The position numbers and the translations under genes are program-made. A model generated the notes under the pieces. That model was given only the letters and a program-made list of their open reading frames with translations. It did not search any database and was not told the DNA's origin. Positions 10,587 to 22,586 of a stretch of 64,000 nucleotides of DNA are shown here, piece by piece. Source of the stretch: Gnetum montanum (Eukaryota > Streptophyta > Gnetopsida > Gnetales > Gnetaceae); NCBI GenBank assembly GCA_015680685.1, contig MNCI01015796.1:643080-707079 (forward strand), given 5' to 3'. How positions within the stretch are numbered: the stretch's first letter is position 1; each line of letters begins with the position of its first letter.

Positions 10587-11644
10587 CAATGCTTAGGCGC
10601 ACAATTGGGAGCATGTTTTTTAGCAGTCAAGTAGTGAAACTCTTACAGTCTATTTATTTGAAAGTTAGAATATTTTCCAAGTGCCCACAATAGGACATCT
10701 AAGTGTGAATGGATCTTTATTCAAGCATTGATGTACTTGAGCACACCATTGTGTTGGCAATAAAGACGAGCTCTTTGATTCATCCTTGTAGCAATTGAGA
10801 TTTGTTTTCTTACACATTTATTTTATTTTATTTTATTATGCATTTATTTTATTTTATGCACTTTATATTCATGTTATTAGCGCAATAATGCATTTTGATT
10901 AATTAAGCAAATCATTAAATTACATAAGCATGACCCCTTTGAGCATACATGTGACACTTGGTAGCTCAGAAATGATTAGCATTTGATAGCTCAGCAGTGT
11001 TTGCATGAAGTTCAGGATGTGTCTGGGAAGTGGGAATGGTTCCTTGTGTTAGGATAGATTAGACCATCGTCTACTTAGCAATTAATTACTCTCACTTTCA
11101 TTCTTATTTACTTAGCTTTTATTTACTTTAATTGTTGATTATTTATCATTGTCTATCTAGTTAATATTTCCTTTATTATCATTTACACTTTTTGTTGCTA
11201 CTGCGGAATGAGTACGAATTAATCAGGAACATTTAAGTGTAACTACTTGGTAACCCAGTAGTGTATCTAGTAGTGCTCAAGTAATGTGTACTTGGAATTC
11301 CCAGAAGTAGTACATGAGGTCCAAGATGCGTACGGATGATTAAGAAGGGATGCTCATCATGCTTAGGCTAACTTAGATTTTACTTTATGTTGCCTATTAG
11401 CTTAATCAAGATTATTTTCCATTGTATCTAGGAGTAGCCTAGTTTAGAATCACATCATACACCTCACTTTGGACTAAACCATACATGACAAAGCAAATAC
11501 TAGTCTAGGTGGGAAGACAACGAATTGTGATCAATGTATAACTATCTAGGTGCCACAACTAGTCCGTTTGCAAAGTTTGACCGGATTGCATGTACATGCT
11601 CGTATTCATATGGTTGAATGTAGGGGTATCTCGTCACTCATCAT

Positions 11645-11662
11645 TGGTGCCATTGCCAGGGA
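11645..11662 (+). other. Primer-binding site, tRNA-Asp type (element A)
   Basis: TGGTGCCATTGCCAGGGA begins one base after the 5' LTR. It fits the tRNA-Asp 3'-end complement used by many plant Ty3/gypsy elements apart from a few transition differences. Confidence 0.75.
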
Positions 11663-11777
11663 TGGTGCTAGTTATCTAGATTACTTATATCATACAAGAT
11701 CACTATAACATGGTATTAACAATATATCTTTCAAACAAAGAAATTAAATTCAATTAAGTCACACATAATTCACAACC

Positions 11778-14101
11778 ATGTCTATTTCACAAGACAATGA
11801 TAAAAAAACATCTAGCGAGGAAATTCATTGGAGAACCAATGAAGAAGTTTGGAGTGCTCAATCTTATGTAGGAGTTTTAGATGTTCATAAACACCCCAAT
11901 GATACTCAAGGACTTTTGTCATCCAACTTGGACACCTCTAGTGAAGATGGGACATCCCCTAGAACAAGGGGGCCCGTAAAGCCTAGGACCTTCTCAATGA
12001 GTAGCAAGAGTACATCAGGGGATGATTGGGAGACTTACAAAAGTCATGAATTTTTTTTAGTTCCCTCTCTTTCTCTGCTCTTTCAACGTCAGGTTGTGAC
12101 ATGGATGACTATTCCTCAAGGGGTCAACATAGAAATAAAAATCGAACCCATAGGCAAAACCAAGAATGCCAACATGAACATAGACATCATTATTCCAACT
12201 CATAAACTCATGACCTACTTAGTGATGATGAACCCCTACTGGCAACTATGAGCCTAATGCATATATAATAGGCCATTCGAATATCCTATAGGCATCGTAA
12301 TGAAAGTCGTCTACCCAAGCTTGATTTAAAAAAATTTTCCAAGCTTTCAGGAGACTATGATTTAGATTCGCAACATCATTTACAAGTCTTCTATGATGCT
12401 TGTGCATGGAAAAATATTGATAATGGGCGGTAAAGATTTAAGCTCTTTCCTATGATACTCGTTGGCCAAGCAAAAGTATGGTATAGGTCTTTAAAGTCAA
12501 AATCAATTTGCCATTGGCCGACAATGATAAACCTTTTCAATGAAAGATATCAAACCTATGTAAGAGTGTTAGCCTTGAGGAGATAAATCCAAGAGTGGAA
12601 ACAAGGGCAACATGAACCCTTGGACATGACCTTAGAAAGATATTATTATTTGTTAAACAAATGCCCTGGTCATGGGTTCTTTGAGGAAAGGCTAATGTAT
12701 CACATCATGGATGGGATCCGTAATGAAATAAGGGAGACCCTAGGGATGTATGTCCCAAGTCAACTATATGAACTATGAACCCATCAATTCCAAGAGCTTA
12801 TTGAGTGGGTAGCAAAAAAAGAAGGAGAAATAGCCAAATGGGAGAATGTTGAAAAATCTCAATAGGATCAAACTCTTAAAGTAACAAAGGTCCATAATCA
12901 TAAAGAGGAGAAATCAATTTACCTCGAGGAGGTGAAAACATTTATACCTTTACCAATACTAAAATCACTAGATGAAATTGAGGCAAAGATCAACAAGATG
13001 ACAGAGTGGGTACATGAAAAATGTAGAGAATATGTAGACATTATTTGGGGGAGACCCATGCAAGATAACTTTGATGATCAAAACAAACAGAGGATACTAA
13101 ACCTAGAAACATGGTAGAACACCATTCACAATCGGAAAGAAGGACTGAAGAAAATGAGGATAGGGGCTCAATTGCAAAACATAAATATCAATGCGATGTT
13201 TTCCTATATGATCACCCAAAAGGCCAATGCCCAATCTTGTCACATCTACATGAGCATTGGGGAAGAATGTTACATCCAGATTTTGTACAGAAGTATATGG
13301 TTGGGTGCATTCTTGTTCCATAACTTTATGGGCAATCCCACAACTCATCGTAGTATCTATGGGAAAATTATGACTAGCCTCAGTATTATGCTCAACCGCT
13401 ATGGCAAAACCCCCAGTAGTGGGGGAGGCCATCACCAAACTGGCCAGACCCTTCATACCATCCAAAACCAAGCACTTATCATGTTCAACACCTTGTTTCT
13501 CCAACTAGATCAACATCCTCTACTTCACCTCATCGTTATCACTCTCCTGAGTATCATCAACCCATGTCCTCTCCTACGAGATCACCACCTCATGTTCCTT
13601 ATACTTCTCCTTGCTCTCAATGCTCTCATCCTTCACCTCCTTCTACATCACCACCAGTAGCATCGAAAGGTTTTGCACCACAGCACCAACCCATGAACAT
13701 TACTTGTGCTACTACTATTAATAACAGTGGGAGTCCTCCACAATGTCAGAAGCATCCTTTCTTTAGGCATGACCATAGAAAGAGATATCATGGTTCTAAA
13801 ACCATTGCATCCTCCAACTTAGCACAAGCCCAACACTAGGATGCAACCTTCCTCTTCAAACTCAATGTCTCCTATCACCTTATCTAGGCCTCCACCTCAC
13901 ACTCCAACATCCAATGAATTCACCAATGTGAAGGGACACACATATCCATGCATACTACCATCTAGTCAAGGGTTTCATAGTGGGTCAGATTTCCCTCATA
14001 ATGTACACACATCATCTAACCTGATCCACTATGCTTTCTATAATCAAGTGTGTGATCAAAAATTTCTCTACCTAGCCACCATACCACCAATAGACACCTA
14101 G
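11778..14101 (+). pseudogene. gag polyprotein remnant of element A
   Basis: It starts at ATG 11778 (MSISQDNDKK), 115 bases after the primer site. The first frame runs to 12251; reading continues in shifted frames with stops. About 12300-12870 carries the retrotransposon gag capsid pattern, including GQAKVWYRSLKSK and LFNERYQT, then a charged stretch to 13117. Near 13200 the motif DHPKGQCPILSHLHEH matches a related motif in element B gag (about 50700). From 13500 to 14101 the reading is rich in proline, serine and histidine. Several stops and frameshifts make it non-functional. The capsid would have packaged the element RNA. No zinc knuckle of standard spacing was found. Confidence 0.75.
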
Positions 14102-16266
14102 TGCCTAGGGCATGATGAACCCCTAACATTTCATACATGCATGGATCCTATTCATCCACTTATTAATCCTAACCATGACCAAATTTTTAGTCATGGAGGT
14201 CAGCCCCCATTCTAATTTCTAGGATTCTTAAGTGTATTTTGATTTTTTGTTTTACACATTTTTGGTTTAAAACTTTTTGTTTTCATATTCTTTATTTTAC
14301 ATCTATTTATTTTTTTAGGATTATTGATCTTTTCTAAGTTTTTGTTTTACACCATCATTAATATATTTAATATTTCTTGGATACTCTTTCACTTTCTTTT
14401 ATATTTTCTTATGTTTGGTATAATTCTATACTTTTTTTGCTAATAAGGTGCTAGGTATAATGGTAATGTGCTAATTGATGATGGTATGTTTCATTTGTAA
14501 TTTGATTGTTGATGTCTAGTTTCTAACTTTGAATGTCATTACTGACAACTGGGACATGGTTTCTTTTCATGTAACAAGTAGTGAGTCTACATCATCTACC
14601 CATTCACATACTCTATGGTTTTCCTTGTTTTGGAAGCGTGCAGTCTCTTCTCCATTATTGCAACTCTAATAAATTGGTGACTTGTGTAGTTTCTAGAATT
14701 GGGAAGGAATCAAAAGTTTGGCTAGGGTGTGGCTTCAAAGGGATGTAGTATTCTTTGTGCTTTTCTATTTTCCTGTGTGCAGTAGTGTTCTCGTAAGCTT
14801 CTCATCATTCTGTGTCATTTCATAATAGGAAGTCAAATAAGTCCTTACATGGTGTGGTTCTAACCACAAAAAAAGAAAAAAAGAAAAAAAAAAAAAAGAA
14901 AAAATAAAAAAAGAAAAAAGAAAAAAAGAGAAAGATGAGGATTCAAAGCACACCCCTTGGACAAAATAAATGGGAAAAAATGCATGGGTCTTTGCATGGT
15001 GTGGTTCCCATTCAAAAAAAAAAAAAACATAGAAATTCAAAGTACACCCCTTAGACCAAATAAAAGGGCTATAAGCATTGGTTATGAGACTTGCCTTGTC
15101 TCCTCTAACTAAGGCCATTTCTCACTTCCTAATCTTCACTTTAGTTTGGAATGGTGGCTATTTTGTGGGAGCATTCTTGTGTCTCAGGGGATGGACTTGC
15201 CTTAGAATGTCGATGTGAAGTCACTAAAAGTGGTTGGTTTTGATCTGGACTAAGGAAGGATCTTATCAAGTCAATTAATCACAAAATTCACAAGAGGCTG
15301 TATGTGACCATAATTAGAAACTCCATTTCACTTTCTCTATCATCCATCTATGCTTTCCATATCTCACCTCACTACTGGTTTCATGTTTTAATTCAGTGTT
15401 CTAGTTTGATGTATCGAGTTTCTTAGTCAATTACTTTCCTATTTTTTCACTTAACTTTTCATAATCATTAATCATCCATGGAGCCCACAAATTTCTTGGT
15501 TTGAAGTTATTCAAGGGCATAAAAGGCCTGTGCCTACTTTGGGGAGGACCCACTTGCATATCTTTTGGTTTGGTTAAGTTAAGTTCTTTACCCATAGACA
15601 TTTTTATAATTAAATTATTTTTATTTACCCCATCCATGTCATCTAAATTGTACACATATTCACAACTTTTTGTAATGAATTCCTTTTTATTGTTGTGAAT
15701 ACCCTCTTTCCACTACTCCGTGTGTCAAGTTTTTTTTGAATTGTATGGATTGCTTCTCTTATTTAACCCATTCAGCAGTCTTTCCACTAATAATATCAAG
15801 CAATCAATCTATCACAATCACAAATTGGCTAGATAAAATCACTAATGAGACAAGGTATTCAACCATTATTTATGTACTATATATACTAATCCTTGGTTTT
15901 GTTGTGATTGTAGTGGGAAGCGTGGACTAGAAGCAAGACTATTGTCACCAAGGAGGATGCAACCATATCACTTGTGGAAGATTGTTCGTGACCACTGGAT
16001 CTCTTCTACCTATCCCTCATTCTTTTGTTTCCAAGAGGGGTTGGATGTCCTTTGGATCCATTGATGTTCTTTCCTAATTGTCATGAACACCAATTTTGTA
16101 CATAATTGTAATATTGTATGCTCAGGCACTTCTATGTTTGTCTATTTTTCTTTGTGTCACTCTACATGTCAGTCAAATAAGTCCACACCCCCCAAATATA
16201 TTTTGTAAAGAACTTGTTCCTCTTCTTTTGTACTCAAGGACGAGTTTTCATTCAGTCGTGGAGGTA
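14102..16266 (+). other. Non-coding tail of element A with A-rich purine tract
   Basis: No pol domain is present. It contains a nearly pure A/G tract at about 14868-14937. The segments around 14450-15500 and 16090-16266 resemble 54400-55400 and 59130-59300 of element B, so they are family sequence and not random filler. The last bases (GTGGAGGTA before 16267) sit where the polypurine tract is expected but are only weakly purine-rich. Confidence 0.6.
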
Positions 16267-17448
16267 TGATGAAGCGGTTACTCTAATTATTAGAGCAATT
16301 ATTATTAGAGTGGTTACTCTAATTATTAGATCAGTTATTATTAGAGAGGTTATTCTAATTATTAGAATGGTTATTCTTGGGTTACTCCTAGGTCTATAAA
16401 TACAACACCTAGGTGCACAATTGGGAACATGTTTTTTTAGCAATCAAGTAGCAAAACTCTTGTAGTCTGTTTATTTGAAAGTTAGAATATTTTCCAAGTG
16501 CCTGCGATAGGAGGTCTAAATGTGAATAGATCTTTATTCAAGAATTGATGTACCTAAGCACACCATTGTGTTGGAACTAAGCACAAGCTCTTTGATTCAT
16601 CCTTGCAGCACTTGAGATTTGTTTTCTTATGCATTTATTTTATTAAGCATTTATTTTATTTATGCACTTTACATTCATGTTATTAGCATAGCAATTCATT
16701 TTGATCAATTAAGAAAATCATTAAATTACACAAGCATGACCCCTTCAAGCATACAGGTGACACTTGGTAGCTCAGAAACGATTAGCATTTGACAGCCCAG
16801 TAGTGTTTGCACAAAGTTCAGGATGTGTCCAGAAGTGGGAACGGTTACTTGTGTTAGGCTAGATTAGACCATAGTCTTCTTAGCAATTAATTACTCTCAC
16901 TTTCATTCTTATTTACTTAGCTTTTATTTACTTTAATTATTGATTATTTATTATTGTCTATCTAGTTAATATTTTCTTTATTGTCATTTACACTTCCTGT
17001 TGCTAACACAGAATGAGTAGGACTTAATCATGAACATTTAAGTGTAACTACTTGGTAACCTAGTAGTGTATCTAATAGTGCTCAAGTAATGTGTGCTTGG
17101 AATTCCCAGAAGTAGTACATGAGGTCCAAGATGCGTACAGATGATTAAGGATGGATGCTCATTGCGCTTAGGCTAACTTAGATTTTACTTTATGTTGCCT
17201 ATTAGCTTAATTAAGATTGTTTTCCATTGTCTCTAGGAGTAGCCTAGTTTAGAATCACATCATACACCTCACCTTGGACTAAACCATACGTGACAAAGTA
17301 AATACTAGTCCAGATGGGAAGACATTGAACTATGATCAACGTATAACTGTCTAGGTGCCACAACTAGTCCATCTACGGAGTTTGACCGAATCGTGCGTAC
17401 ATGCTCATATTCGTATGGTTGAGTGTAGGGGTACCTCACCACTCATAA
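16267..17448 (+). repeat. Element A 3' LTR
   Basis: It is 1182 bp, starting TGATGA and ending TCATAA, a one-base change from the expected TCATCA. It contains the U3 36-bp repeats and a TATA box at 16395-16402. The target duplication GTTAT follows immediately. Confidence 0.92.
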
Positions 17449-17453
17449 GTTAT

Positions 17454-17670
17454 TTATATGATATTTTATAAATAATTAATAGGAGTGTTATACTAGCCAC
17501 ATGATATTCAGAAGCTACATGAGTAGACACTATTGGCTAGATAATTCCCCCATAATGCTAGACAAATATCACAATCTAAGTATAATCATAGGCAATGTGG
17601 GTCAACCAAGGATGCCAATCTTACCCCTCATAATGCCTACCCATTAACACTTAAATCTAGCTACCTATGA
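17454..17670. other. Spacer between elements A and copia; flank repeat
   Basis: No gene. The segment at about 17580-17650 resembles 23728-23795 on the far side of the copia element; shared landmarks are AATCATA/GATCATA, ATGTGGGTCAA and TACCCATT. Confidence 0.5.
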
Positions 17671-18777
17671 TGTTAACCTTTTGGTATGTCAAAACCTTAG
17701 AGAAAATGAAGAATGTCAAATGTGTGTATGTGATTGAAGTCTTGTAGGACCATGAAAGAATATAATGAGCAAAGACTTCACATGGAGATACAAGACTTGA
17801 AAACAAGAGCTCAAAGAACCAAGACATCAAGAACAAAAACAATGTTAAAATGATGAAATAAAGACTAAAGTAGATAGGATGAGAATGTGGATGGAAATAG
17901 AGTCTACAAGCCAAATGAAGATGTTTTTAGGATTGTCGAGATGCCAAAATGACAAAGGAATGCTCAAGATCTGAAAATGTGCAAGTAGAGTAGACGTCTC
18001 AAGTTGACAATAGGTGTCTAACTTGCAAAATAGATGTCTCAATTTTCAAGTAGACATCTCTCCTGCATTAAGGCTAGTTATAGTTAGACATCTCATCCTC
18101 AAAGTAGACATCCAAACTAACTATTTAATAACTGTTGCATGAATTTTGAGGAATTTTTGGAAACTTAAAGAGTATAAAACTAAGTGAAATTCTTGGGAAA
18201 TGTGTAAGAACTATTCATTAAAAGATCTATTCCTGGCTACTCAAGGAAATTTTTCTTTATTCTTCATTGATTTATCATTTGTATATTTTGTATGTAGTAA
18301 GCTTCAAGTGCAAGGAATTTGTAAATCAAGTTACACTTTTTCCTTGATATTTTACTTTCTTTCTTTGAAGCCTTCTGGGATTGATGTGATTCTTATGAAA
18401 AGGCATCTTTATTGAGCTTGTCGGGACCTTGGAAGGTTGGGTGTTTTTGCAACGACAAAACACTCTAGTGTAGAGTACACGTTTGTAAAGGTTGTGGGAT
18501 CCTTTAAACCATATTTTGAGCTTGTTGGAACCTTGAAGGTTGAGTGGTTTCACAGTGACAAAGTACTCCAAAGTAGATATCAAATCTTGTAAAGGTTATG
18601 GTGCTCTTCAAATCATATTTTTGAAGCAACAAAGTCTAAAGGTATGCATAGATTCTATCCTTCTGACTGTGGACTACCCAAGTTGGGGAATGAGATAAAA
18701 AATTATGTTTTCTTAGTGGCTACATTGATTTTAATTAGGGAACTTGTCCAACACCCCTTCTAAGTTCTCAATTCTCA
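17671..18777 (+). repeat. Copia-like element 5' LTR
   Basis: It starts TGTTAACC and ends CTCA two bases before the primer site. It holds a phased palindrome array (17991-18113) and a 104-bp internal duplication beginning at 18414 and 18518 (GAGCTTG...ACCTTG). Both features recur in the right LTR. Confidence 0.85.
17991..18113. repeat. Phased TAGACGTCTC-type palindrome array in the copia 5' LTR
   Basis: Copies of TAGAYRTCTC or close variants start at 17991, 18011, 18031, 18051, 18085 and 18105. Spacings are 20, 20, 20, 34 and 20, where 34 equals 20 plus 14. The first copy is the perfect palindrome AGACGTCT; most others differ by a single C-to-T or G-to-A change at the central CpG. The 10-base intervals between copies are unrelated. 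Confidence 0.85.
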
Positions 18778-18779
18778 AG

Positions 18780-18791
18780 TGGTGTTAGAGC
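18780..18791 (+). other. Primer-binding site, initiator-Met type (copia-like element)
   Basis: TGGTGTTAGAGC lies two bases after the LTR and differs from the usual TGGTATCAGAGC at two or three positions. Confidence 0.75.
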
Positions 18792-18830
18792 TTGGTACTC
18801 TCAAGTTCATTCTTCACATCTCAAGAGTGA

Positions 18831-20322
18831 ATGATGGAAGAGACATCTGATATCAAGCCATCGAAGTTTCATGGGATCAACTTCACATATTGGAAAGAAA
18901 GAATGTAAGGATTCTTCTAGTCCATTGAATTTGAAGTTTAGAGTCAATTCTTGAAGGCTACACATCTCTCATCAACAACATCACTTCATCTACCAAGTTA
19001 AGAAGAAAATGGATGTAAGATGAAAAAGATAAGTTCATGTTTAATTTTAAAGCAAATAATTATCTCTATTGTGCCTTGAGAAAATATGAATTTAATAGAG
19101 TAGCTAGATGTAAGAATATTAAGGAAATTTGGAAAACATTACAAGCAACCTATGAAGGTACATTACTAGGAAAATAATTGAAACTTCTTATGTTGCAAAG
19201 TGAATATGATAAACTGAAAATGAAAGGAGAAAAGATTAAGGACTACTTCTCTAGGATAAATGATTTTGTTGTAGCAACTAGAGGGATAGGCAAGGACAAG
19301 CTAGAAAGTGATGTGATCATAAAAATGACTAGAGTTCAGACTGAAAGTCATCACCATGGAAGAAATTAGAGATTTCTTGATGTTGAAATTTGAAGAGCTT
19401 CAAAGTGCTCTTATTGCTTATGAGATGAATTTCATAAGTGAAGGAGCAATAAAAGAAGAGCTCATCACCCTTAAATCTACATCAAAGGAAAAGGAGTTGG
19501 TTGAACAAGAAACAAATTATAAGGATGAACTAACTCTTCTATCAAGGATAGTTTAAAGACTTTGTGCAAATAAAGGAAGAAGCTTTAATCAACCATGCCC
19601 TAATTAATGCAGCACCAAAGGCAAAGAAAAAGGTAACAATTTTATAAATTAAAAATTTGATGCATTTTGTAGAGAATGTTGGGTTTGTGGTGGAAGAGAT
19701 CATGTGACGTCTGAATGTCCTAGTGCTGGTAGTTTATAACAAAGAGATAGAAATGAAGCTAAATAAAAAAAGACAAACTTCTATACTAGTTGGGATGATG
19801 GAGAACAAAGTAAGAAAGAGGTAGATGATGCTACAAAGGACTTACATCTCATATGCATGGCCCTTACAAATGAAAATTCTATAGAAGTCTTTGATGAATC
19901 TAAAGGTAAAAATGATGAAAGGTATAGTGAATTGTATGAGGAGATCATTATTCTACATTATCTACTTAAAAAGGCAAAGAAAAATAGGCATAAAAAATCT
20001 CTAAACTTTATACTTTATCCTCTAAGTTAAAAGGAAACTCTTAGATGTAAAAGTTAAGGTTCAATTACTAATCCACTTGGATAAGCATAAGTGTAGGGAT
20101 ACACAAGATGAAAAGTTTAGTAAAAGTGAGGAAAAGTTTTCAAACCAAGACAAAAGTGAAAATTTGGAGGAAGCCTTTCAAAAGAATGCTTCTACAAGTT
20201 TAGTATCATCTAAAAGAAGAAACAAGATCATGTTCTTAATAATTCCATCCAAATTAGAGATACCTTATATTTTTGCTATAAAGAATGTGGACATGAACAA
20301 GGTTATTATTATCCATATATAG
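18831..20322 (+). pseudogene. Copia-type gag remnant with CCHC zinc knuckle
   Basis: It begins at ATG 18831; the reading includes KFHGINFTYWKERM, the opening pattern of copia gag, then stops. Further pieces in other frames show the capsid-like region (19178-19556: YDKLKMKGEKIKDYFSRI, then FEELQSALIAYEM). A complete zinc knuckle C-x2-C-x4-H-x4-C (CWVCGGRDHVTSEC) is encoded at 19677-19718. Lysine- and glutamate-rich sequence follows to about 20322. Numerous stops and frameshifts rule out function. Gag would form the particle and bind RNA. Confidence 0.75.
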
Positions 20323-22570
20323 AGTAAAATAACATGACCACTTGGTCTTGTCAAGAGTACACAAGCTTGGAGAACTAATGAACAAGAAGGTGGAATGACC
20401 TCTAAGAAAATGAAGGGATCATGATTGATAAGTATAAAAAATTATGAGTCTTATCACCTTGAAGAACATGAACATGACAAAGAAGGAATCTCACATGAGA
20501 TTTAGGATACATACAAAAATGTTGATAAAAGAAAAGGTAAGTTACATGGTAAGGAGATACTCTATGATGGAGGACCTCATCTCAAACTCCATTAATCATG
20601 TTCATACTAGAGAAAAAGTAAGATAAGTAATGGTAAGTCTTTGTTCCATTTCTTACTAGACTTAGTGTAGATTAGTTTTGTTTATAAATATTAGTAGACA
20701 AGAAACCCTTTAGATACTTTGGCCACCATTGAGAATATCACTTGATCTTCCAATATGTTGAGCTGTAGCATATGTTAATATATATGAAAAGTGTATCAAG
20801 GAAAGGTTTGATAAGTGTACATCATCTTGAGACATTTTTTGGATATATGTGCTTTATACAATTATTATGCTATTTTGTGCCAAAAGCCTTTTGTTGAACA
20901 TTGATAAATCTACCTCTAAATCATTTATGGATATGTAATTTTTTAAAGGAGGCTTTCATTAAATAGAGAATATTTTTCTTTGTTGATATCTTATGATTCT
21001 TATCATCTAGTAGAGATGCTACTAATGGGAGATCTTGAATTTAAAAAGTCTCCACACTTGATCTCAATATGGCTTTACAAAGATTTGAAAGTTTATCTCT
21101 ACAAAGAAAAATGACTCATAAAAGTATGATCAACCAATGGATGAATTACAAAAGATGAAAATTTTTGATTCTATGATCCTTTGCTTGCTGACATTCTCAA
21201 AAGAAACTCCTTGTTGAAAAATTGGTTGAAGATCCTAAAAGGCTTAACTAGAGATTACCACTCTCTCTCAAACGGATGAAACAAGAAGATGGGACATATA
21301 TGCAGGGGGAATATCAGTGTAGGGGGAGTCTCTGGAGATTCTCTCTAGGACATGATATTAAAGTTACAAGCTTTCAATCTCTAGCATACTTACCAAAAAA
21401 CAAGCAATGAAGAATATGTTCAAACATAAATCTAGTAAAGTTACAAAGGTAAAAGAGTAAACAATTCTTAACCATGTCTTTAAAATCTCTACCTAAAATG
21501 GTCTTCATTGATGCAAGCTCTTGAACACTACATGGTTGTATCAACTTGCTTTTTGAGAACTATGTTACATGCCTAACTTTTTATGTGGTGAACATGTATC
21601 CTTATGGTGTTTCTAAGATCCGTATTGCAAATATGAGCTGTAAAGTACTTACCTAAGGGATCTCAAGCATTGTTAATGGTATACTAGAGCAAGAAAAGGT
21701 ATTCACGCTATATTTTGGCAAAGCATCTAAGGTAATCTTGAAAATTAATTAATAAGATATTATAAGCTACCTCAAGATATACATGGCCATCTTAAATTGT
21801 TTTGTGGACATAGTGATGAGAAAGGTCTAATGAGATTTTGCATAGATAAAGACTATATGGTGTGTCTTGAGTTTTATCTTTAACAGTCTTTATGCATATA
21901 TTTTACTTTTGACCAACATAGATTTCCATTTAGCTATGATCAATTTTAAACCTAAGCTCTTCAAAAGGAGAAGTATATTGGGTGATCAGCTAGATTCATG
22001 ATATGTTTTAGTACTAATGACTTATTGGTTCAAAGATAGGTTACATGATCTTTAATGCTAAACTTTGAAAGTTAGCCTTTGAATATTAACTAAAAGGCTT
22101 CAATTAATTGTGATTCTAATCTTGTTTGAGAATAGATAAAGGGAGGCTCTTAATGAAATTTGGTTGCTCATCCTTTGCCTTATTAAATCAATGCTAAAGG
22201 ATGAGAATTATTTAACTAATACACAAATGTTTCTTCCTTAGATAAATGCCTATATCTCTATGGGTTTTTTTTCTAATGTAGATCTAGTGGCACTTCCTTG
22301 CAAATATATGGGTTAGTCCCTATCATATTCCCCACCTTTTGCTTGCTATTTAAAAATGGGGAGAGTTTTACAATCAAATCAAGCAAGCCATGTGGTGTAT
22401 GATGTTGCTCTTTTCTTTCATAATATATCTTTGGAGATAGGTTATATTTTGTTGATGAATTATACTATGCTATATCAATATTTACATTTTTGTCATTTAA
22501 ATTTCACATAATTCTGTGTGCTATGTTTCTTTATGGTACACTAATCCAGTTTCTTAACTTTTGGACATCA
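20323..22570 (+). other. Non-coding interior of the copia-like element
   Basis: No frame of useful length and no protease, integrase or RT motif was recognised on either strand. It may be degraded pol or a non-coding spacer as in large non-autonomous elements. Confidence 0.5.
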
Positions 22571-22586
22571 CAAAAAAGGGGAAGAT
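22571..22586 (+). other. Polypurine tract of the copia-like element
   Basis: An A/G run (AAAAAAGGGGAAGA) directly precedes the 3' LTR start at 22587, as expected for plus-strand priming. Confidence 0.8.

Larger units (their letters stand above)
10451..11643 (+). repeat. Element A 5' LTR
   Basis: It is 1193 bp, TGATGA...TCATCA. The first 200 bases differ from the right LTR at roughly 20-25 positions, nearly all transitions, which indicates an old insertion. The left part holds the 36-bp repeats and TATA box annotated separately. Confidence 0.92.
10446..17453 (+). mobile_element. Complete gag-only Ty3/gypsy LTR retrotransposon (element A) with target duplication
   Basis: The element proper is 10451-17448. 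It is flanked by a perfect 5-bp target duplication GTTAT (10446-10450 and 17449-17453). The LTRs start TGATGA and end TCATCA (right copy TCATAA). The order is LTR, tRNA-Asp-type primer site, gag remnant, long non-coding tail, LTR. No protease, RT or integrase motif is visible in the 4.6-kb interior, so it would have depended on a related autonomous element. Its gag resembles that of element B at 48.8 kb, and the last part of both interiors is alike, so A is probably a non-autonomous relative of that family. Confidence 0.9.

Noticed and set aside
10370-10630. Minus-strand frame rich in isoleucine and threonine
   Set aside because: It is a translation of the 36-bp U3 repeats; a similar shadow occurs at 16252-16443.
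13154-13660. Frame of 168 codons in element A
   Set aside because: It overlaps the frame carrying the motif shared with element B, and its own reading has no counterpart there.
14765-15118. Minus-strand frame rich in phenylalanine and serine
   Set aside because: It reads through the A/G purine tract of the element A tail.
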